Positions 61,627 to 64,000 of a stretch of DNA of 64,000 nucleotides are shown here, one piece after another. Below the pieces are notes generated by a model. The model was not told the origin of the DNA, searched no databases, and was given only the letters and a program-made list of their open reading frames with translations. Position numbers and translations under genes: made by a program. This DNA comes from Pachyseris speciosa (lineage: Eukaryota > Cnidaria > Anthozoa > Scleractinia > Pachyseridae). The stretch covers positions 282,501-346,500 of the forward strand of contig JAEMWC010000116.1 of assembly GCA_016490735.1 (NCBI GenBank), given 5' to 3'. Positions within the stretch are counted from its first letter, which is position 1, and each line of letters begins with the position of its first letter.

Positions 61627-62355
61627 TTAAGGCGGCGAAATACGAGATACAAAATCCCTCAAGGCGCGGTAATACGGGCAACAAATTCGTGCAACTTTCC
61701 ACGCAACATCATTACGACGCGAGTTAGAGAGATGTTGCCCGTTTTACCACGCGCGCAACACTCTCCCATTTGTTGCACGAAGTAGAAGGCTGTTCTACTT
61801 TCTGCAACATGTTGCTGCAACATGAAACGCGTAACGACGAAAATTGTTGCCTGACAAGTTGCTCACGCGGGTGGTAAAACGGGCAACATCGCTCTTCAGC
61901 TCGTACCGCAACAATGTTGCGCGGAAAGTTGCACGAGTTTGTTGCCCGTATTACCGCGCCTTCAACTTGTCGCGCAACATTGTTTCGTTGCAAGGTTTCG
62001 TCGATGTTTCCCGTTTTTCACCTTGCGTGATCAACTTGTCTCGCAACAAACACATTTGTTGCGGGTTGAAGAAAGTTGTTGCGAAAAGTAGAGCGCGGGT
62101 CTACTTTGAGCAACAAATTTTGGCTTTGTTGCTCGTTTTCATCAAACTCACAACTTGTCGCGCAACAAATTTGCTCGTGCCCTAGCAAATCAACCAATCA
62201 GCGCGTTACATTTCTTCAACCCGCAACAAATGTTTTTGTTGCGGGTCAAGTTGATCACGCGAGGTGAAAAACGCGAAACATCGACCAAAACTTGCAACGA
62301 AACAATGTTGCGCGACAAGTTGAGGGTTTTTGTATCTCGTATTTCGCCGCCTTTA
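61627..62355. mobile_element. Harbinger-like non-autonomous element with TTA TSD (outer)
   Basis: TTA (61627-61629 and 62353-62355) flanks a 723-bp element with ends AGGCGGCGAAATACGAGATA and TATCTCGTATTTCGCCGCCT. A 3-bp TSD suits the PIF/Harbinger class. The interior is full of GTTGC/GCAAC words (GCAACAAA, GTTGCGCG) in both orientations. No transposase is present. Confidence 0.75.
61659..61964. mobile_element. Harbinger-like MITE with TCA TSD nested in the outer element
   Basis: TCA duplications (61659-61661, 61962-61964) flank AGGCGCGGTAATACGGGCAA and its complement TTGCCCGTATTACCGCGCCT. The element is inserted 32 bp inside the left end of the outer element. The two families share the leading AGGCG and GCAAC-rich interiors, so they are probably related. 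Confidence 0.78.
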
Positions 62356-62394
62356 GTGTCTTGAGGGTCTGCGTTGATATTATAGGCTGATTTA
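62074..62394. repeat. 321-bp segmental duplication, unit 1
   Basis: Repeated at a constant offset of 650 bp at 62724-63044 with only about four or five substitutions. The unit covers the right half of the outer Harbinger-like element, its right TIR and TSD, and about 40 bp of flanking DNA (to TAGGCTGATTTA). Confidence 0.92.
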
Positions 62395-62479
62395 TTTTGT
62401 TTGAATTTCATCTTTATTTATTAATTGTCAAACGCCGCGGACAATTTATTGGAGCTATGCGCTATAGAAATATTATTCA

Positions 62480-62484
<5 letters not shown>

Positions 62485-62547
<63 letters not shown>
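62485..62547. repeat. (TTA)n microsatellite
   Basis: Uninterrupted ATT repeats, located between the two units of the segmental duplication. Confidence 0.95.
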
Positions 62548-62723
62548 GCTTGGCTTGCTTGTTTAGTCTCTGAAGCACCGGGTCCAAGCCATGGGCCTTA
62601 GGTATCAAAGAGTTCATTTGATTGACAGGACCCTTGTTTATTGACTTAGTATAGCGCCTTTTAACATAAAAATGATCTGAGGATGCGAGCTGTACCCAGA
62701 AGAGTAATTTTTTGGAGCTCATC

Positions 62724-63044
62724 AGTTGTTGCGAAAAGTAGAGCGCGGGTCTACTTTGAGCAGCAAATTTTGGCTTTGTTGCTCGTTTTCATCAAACTCA
62801 CAACTTGTCGCGCAACAAATTTGCTCGTGCCCTAGCAAATCAACCAATCAGCGCGTTGCATTTCTTCAACCCGCAACAAATGTTTTTGTTGCGGGTCAAG
62901 TTGATCACGCAAGGTGAAAAACGCGAAACATCGACCAAAACTTGCAACGAAACAATGTTGCGCGACAAGTTGAGGGTTTTTGTATCTCGTATTTCGCCGC
63001 CTTTAGTGTCTTGAGGGTCTGCGTCGATATTATAGGCTGATTTA
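62724..63044. repeat. 321-bp segmental duplication, unit 2
   Basis: The second unit of the duplication described at 62074-62394. Because it includes the element's flank, it arose by duplication and not by a new transposition. Confidence 0.92.
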
Positions 63045-63214
63045 GCAAAGACAACGGAGACTTCTTAACAACGGCGCGCGCAGATCTAAAAACCGACTTG
63101 ACCAATGGCAGAGCAGCAAATTGATCACCGGAAGTCGTGTTCAGTCCTTTCCGCGCGCTCTCGCGTCCTCAAATGACGTTCCCGTCCTGTTGCTAACTAC
63201 GAGAGGGTGTGATG

Positions 63215-63217
<3 letters not shown>

Positions 63218-63271
<54 letters not shown>
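63218..63271. repeat. (TA)n microsatellite
   Basis: Perfect TA array of about 26 units upstream of the hammerhead palindrome. Confidence 0.95.
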
Positions 63272-63274
<3 letters not shown>

Positions 63275-63381
63275 CTTGTTTCTTGGGTAGAATGTATTTC
63301 GTAGAGCGCTCAGCTCATTTGATCGAGGAGCATTGACTATAACTTCACAGGAGTTCAGGCTTCAGGAGTAATCATCGTTTT

Positions 63382-63439
63382 ATTGCGACAGTGCTGTTTC
63401 GTATGGTTCAAAATTATATGACCACACTCATCAGGCAAC
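63382..63439 (-). ncRNA. hammerhead ribozyme (minus-strand copy)
   Basis: Exact reverse complement of 63458-63515. The core CUGAUGA is at 63434-63428 and cleavage is predicted after the C at 63387 (minus strand). All core residues and helices are identical to the plus-strand copy. Confidence 0.85.
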
Positions 63440-63457
63440 TTTAACGATTTCGTTAAA

Positions 63458-63515
63458 GTTGCCTGATGAGTGTGGTCATATAATTTTGAACCATACGAAA
63501 CAGCACTGTCGCAAT
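63458..63515 (+). ncRNA. hammerhead ribozyme, type I (plus-strand copy)
   Basis: Stem I 5' strand GUUGC (63458-63462) pairs with GCAAU (63511-63515). The core CUGAUGA (63463-63469) is followed by stem II GUGUGGU/ACCAUAC (7 bp, 13-nt loop), then GAA, then stem III ACAG/CUGU with a 2-nt CA loop, then C17 at 63510. A15.1-U16.1 and H17=C meet the consensus; self-cleavage is predicted between 63510 and 63511. All catalytic residues are intact. Confidence 0.85.
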
Positions 63516-63554
63516 AAAACGATGATTACTCCTGAAGCCTGAACTCCTGTGAAG

Positions 63555-63609
<55 letters not shown>
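63555..63609. repeat. (TA)n microsatellite
   Basis: TA array forming the tail of the hammerhead palindrome. Confidence 0.95.
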
Positions 63610-63613
<4 letters not shown>

Positions 63614-63680
63614 AGTAAGGTAGGGAGGAGATATATTAGCAACTGATTGCCTTAATTACTTAGGATCACCAGCCTATTCC

Positions 63681-63736
63681 CGTTCACGTTTAAACGAGAT
63701 TTCAGCTCCTATGTGACACGTGGGTAAATAAAGTAT

Positions 63737-63790
<54 letters not shown>

Positions 63791-63843
63791 CTTTATTTAC
63801 CCACGTGTCACATAGGAGCTGAAATCTCGTTTAAACGTGAACG
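63681..63843. mobile_element. palindrome with TA-rich centre and AATAAA
   Basis: CGTTCACGTTTAAACGAGAT at the left pairs with ATCTCGTTTAAACGTGAACG at the right. The arms are about 61 bp and are joined by (TA)n at 63738-63787. Each arm contains GTAAATAAAGTATTA, so each strand carries an AATAAA next to a TA tail, as if two retroelement 3' ends were joined tail to tail. Confidence 0.8.
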
Positions 63844-64000
63844 TGAAACTAATTACAAATAGTAAACTAATAAGAAGTAATGACAAAAGATAAAGATATT
63901 GATAAGCTATATATTATCTAATTTATATGTATCTAATTTATGTGTAATATCTAATTAGTAAGCGAAGGTGCATTAAAATTCGAAGAATTTAAAAAAAAAT
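63844..64000. other. AT-rich end of window, no gene seen
   Basis: AT-rich DNA with repeated TATCTAATTTAT words and a terminal oligo-A run. Nothing is recognised. Confidence 0.4.

Larger units (their letters stand above)
63338..63559. mobile_element. 222-bp perfect palindrome, probable Penelope-like or retrozyme tail
   Basis: Arms of 111 bp read TATAACTTCACAGGAGTTCA... and its complement, with the centre at 63448/63449. Each arm contains a complete hammerhead ribozyme, and the right arm runs straight into a (TA)n tail. Hammerheads of this open-stem-I, tiny-stem-III form are known from Penelope-like elements and retrozymes. Confidence 0.88.

Noticed and set aside
62480..62722. Asn-rich minus-strand ORF
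   Set aside because: It is translation of the TTA microsatellite plus flank.

Overview
This window looks like nuclear DNA of an early-branching metazoan, most likely an anthozoan cnidarian (coral or anemone). That is inferred from AT-rich, intron-rich genes for conserved animal nuclear proteins, small intronless gene families, and very dense MITE, foldback, SINE and Penelope-like debris. There are no bacterial operons, ribosome binding sites or CRISPR arrays. The species cannot be named from the sequence.

Layout. 1-7.0 kb: repeats only (microsatellite, LINE reverse-transcriptase fragment, two TIR elements). 7.0-15.7 kb, plus strand: a seven-exon gene for a secreted, probably GPI-anchored protein with three Ig domains; every intron is phase 1. 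18.7-25.0 kb, plus strand: three small intronless paralogues of an unrecognised family, split by a 2.07-kb TIR transposon that carries a decayed gene. 26.5-27.2 kb, plus strand: an intronless coiled-coil protein. 31.1-37.6 kb, minus strand: GATAD2/p66, the MBD2/NuRD corepressor subunit, in two coding exons. 37.7-43.6 kb: repeats. 43.6-61.1 kb, minus strand: the complete MAU2/SCC4 cohesin-loader gene, which I joined by hand from 20 coding exons into a 600-residue frame with consistent phases; its introns hold LINE, SINE, MITE and Penelope-like insertions. 61.1-64 kb: nested Harbinger-like elements, a 321-bp segmental duplication and AT-rich palindromes.

The most notable structure is a 222-bp palindrome at 63338-63559 whose two arms each encode a complete canonical hammerhead ribozyme, one per strand. 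Two more palindromes fit Penelope-like retroelement tails: 54301-54987 carries the end of a retroelement ORF, and 60512-60720 carries a degenerate hammerhead-like core. The genes show no shared pathway beyond two being chromatin or chromosome regulators (GATAD2, MAU2).
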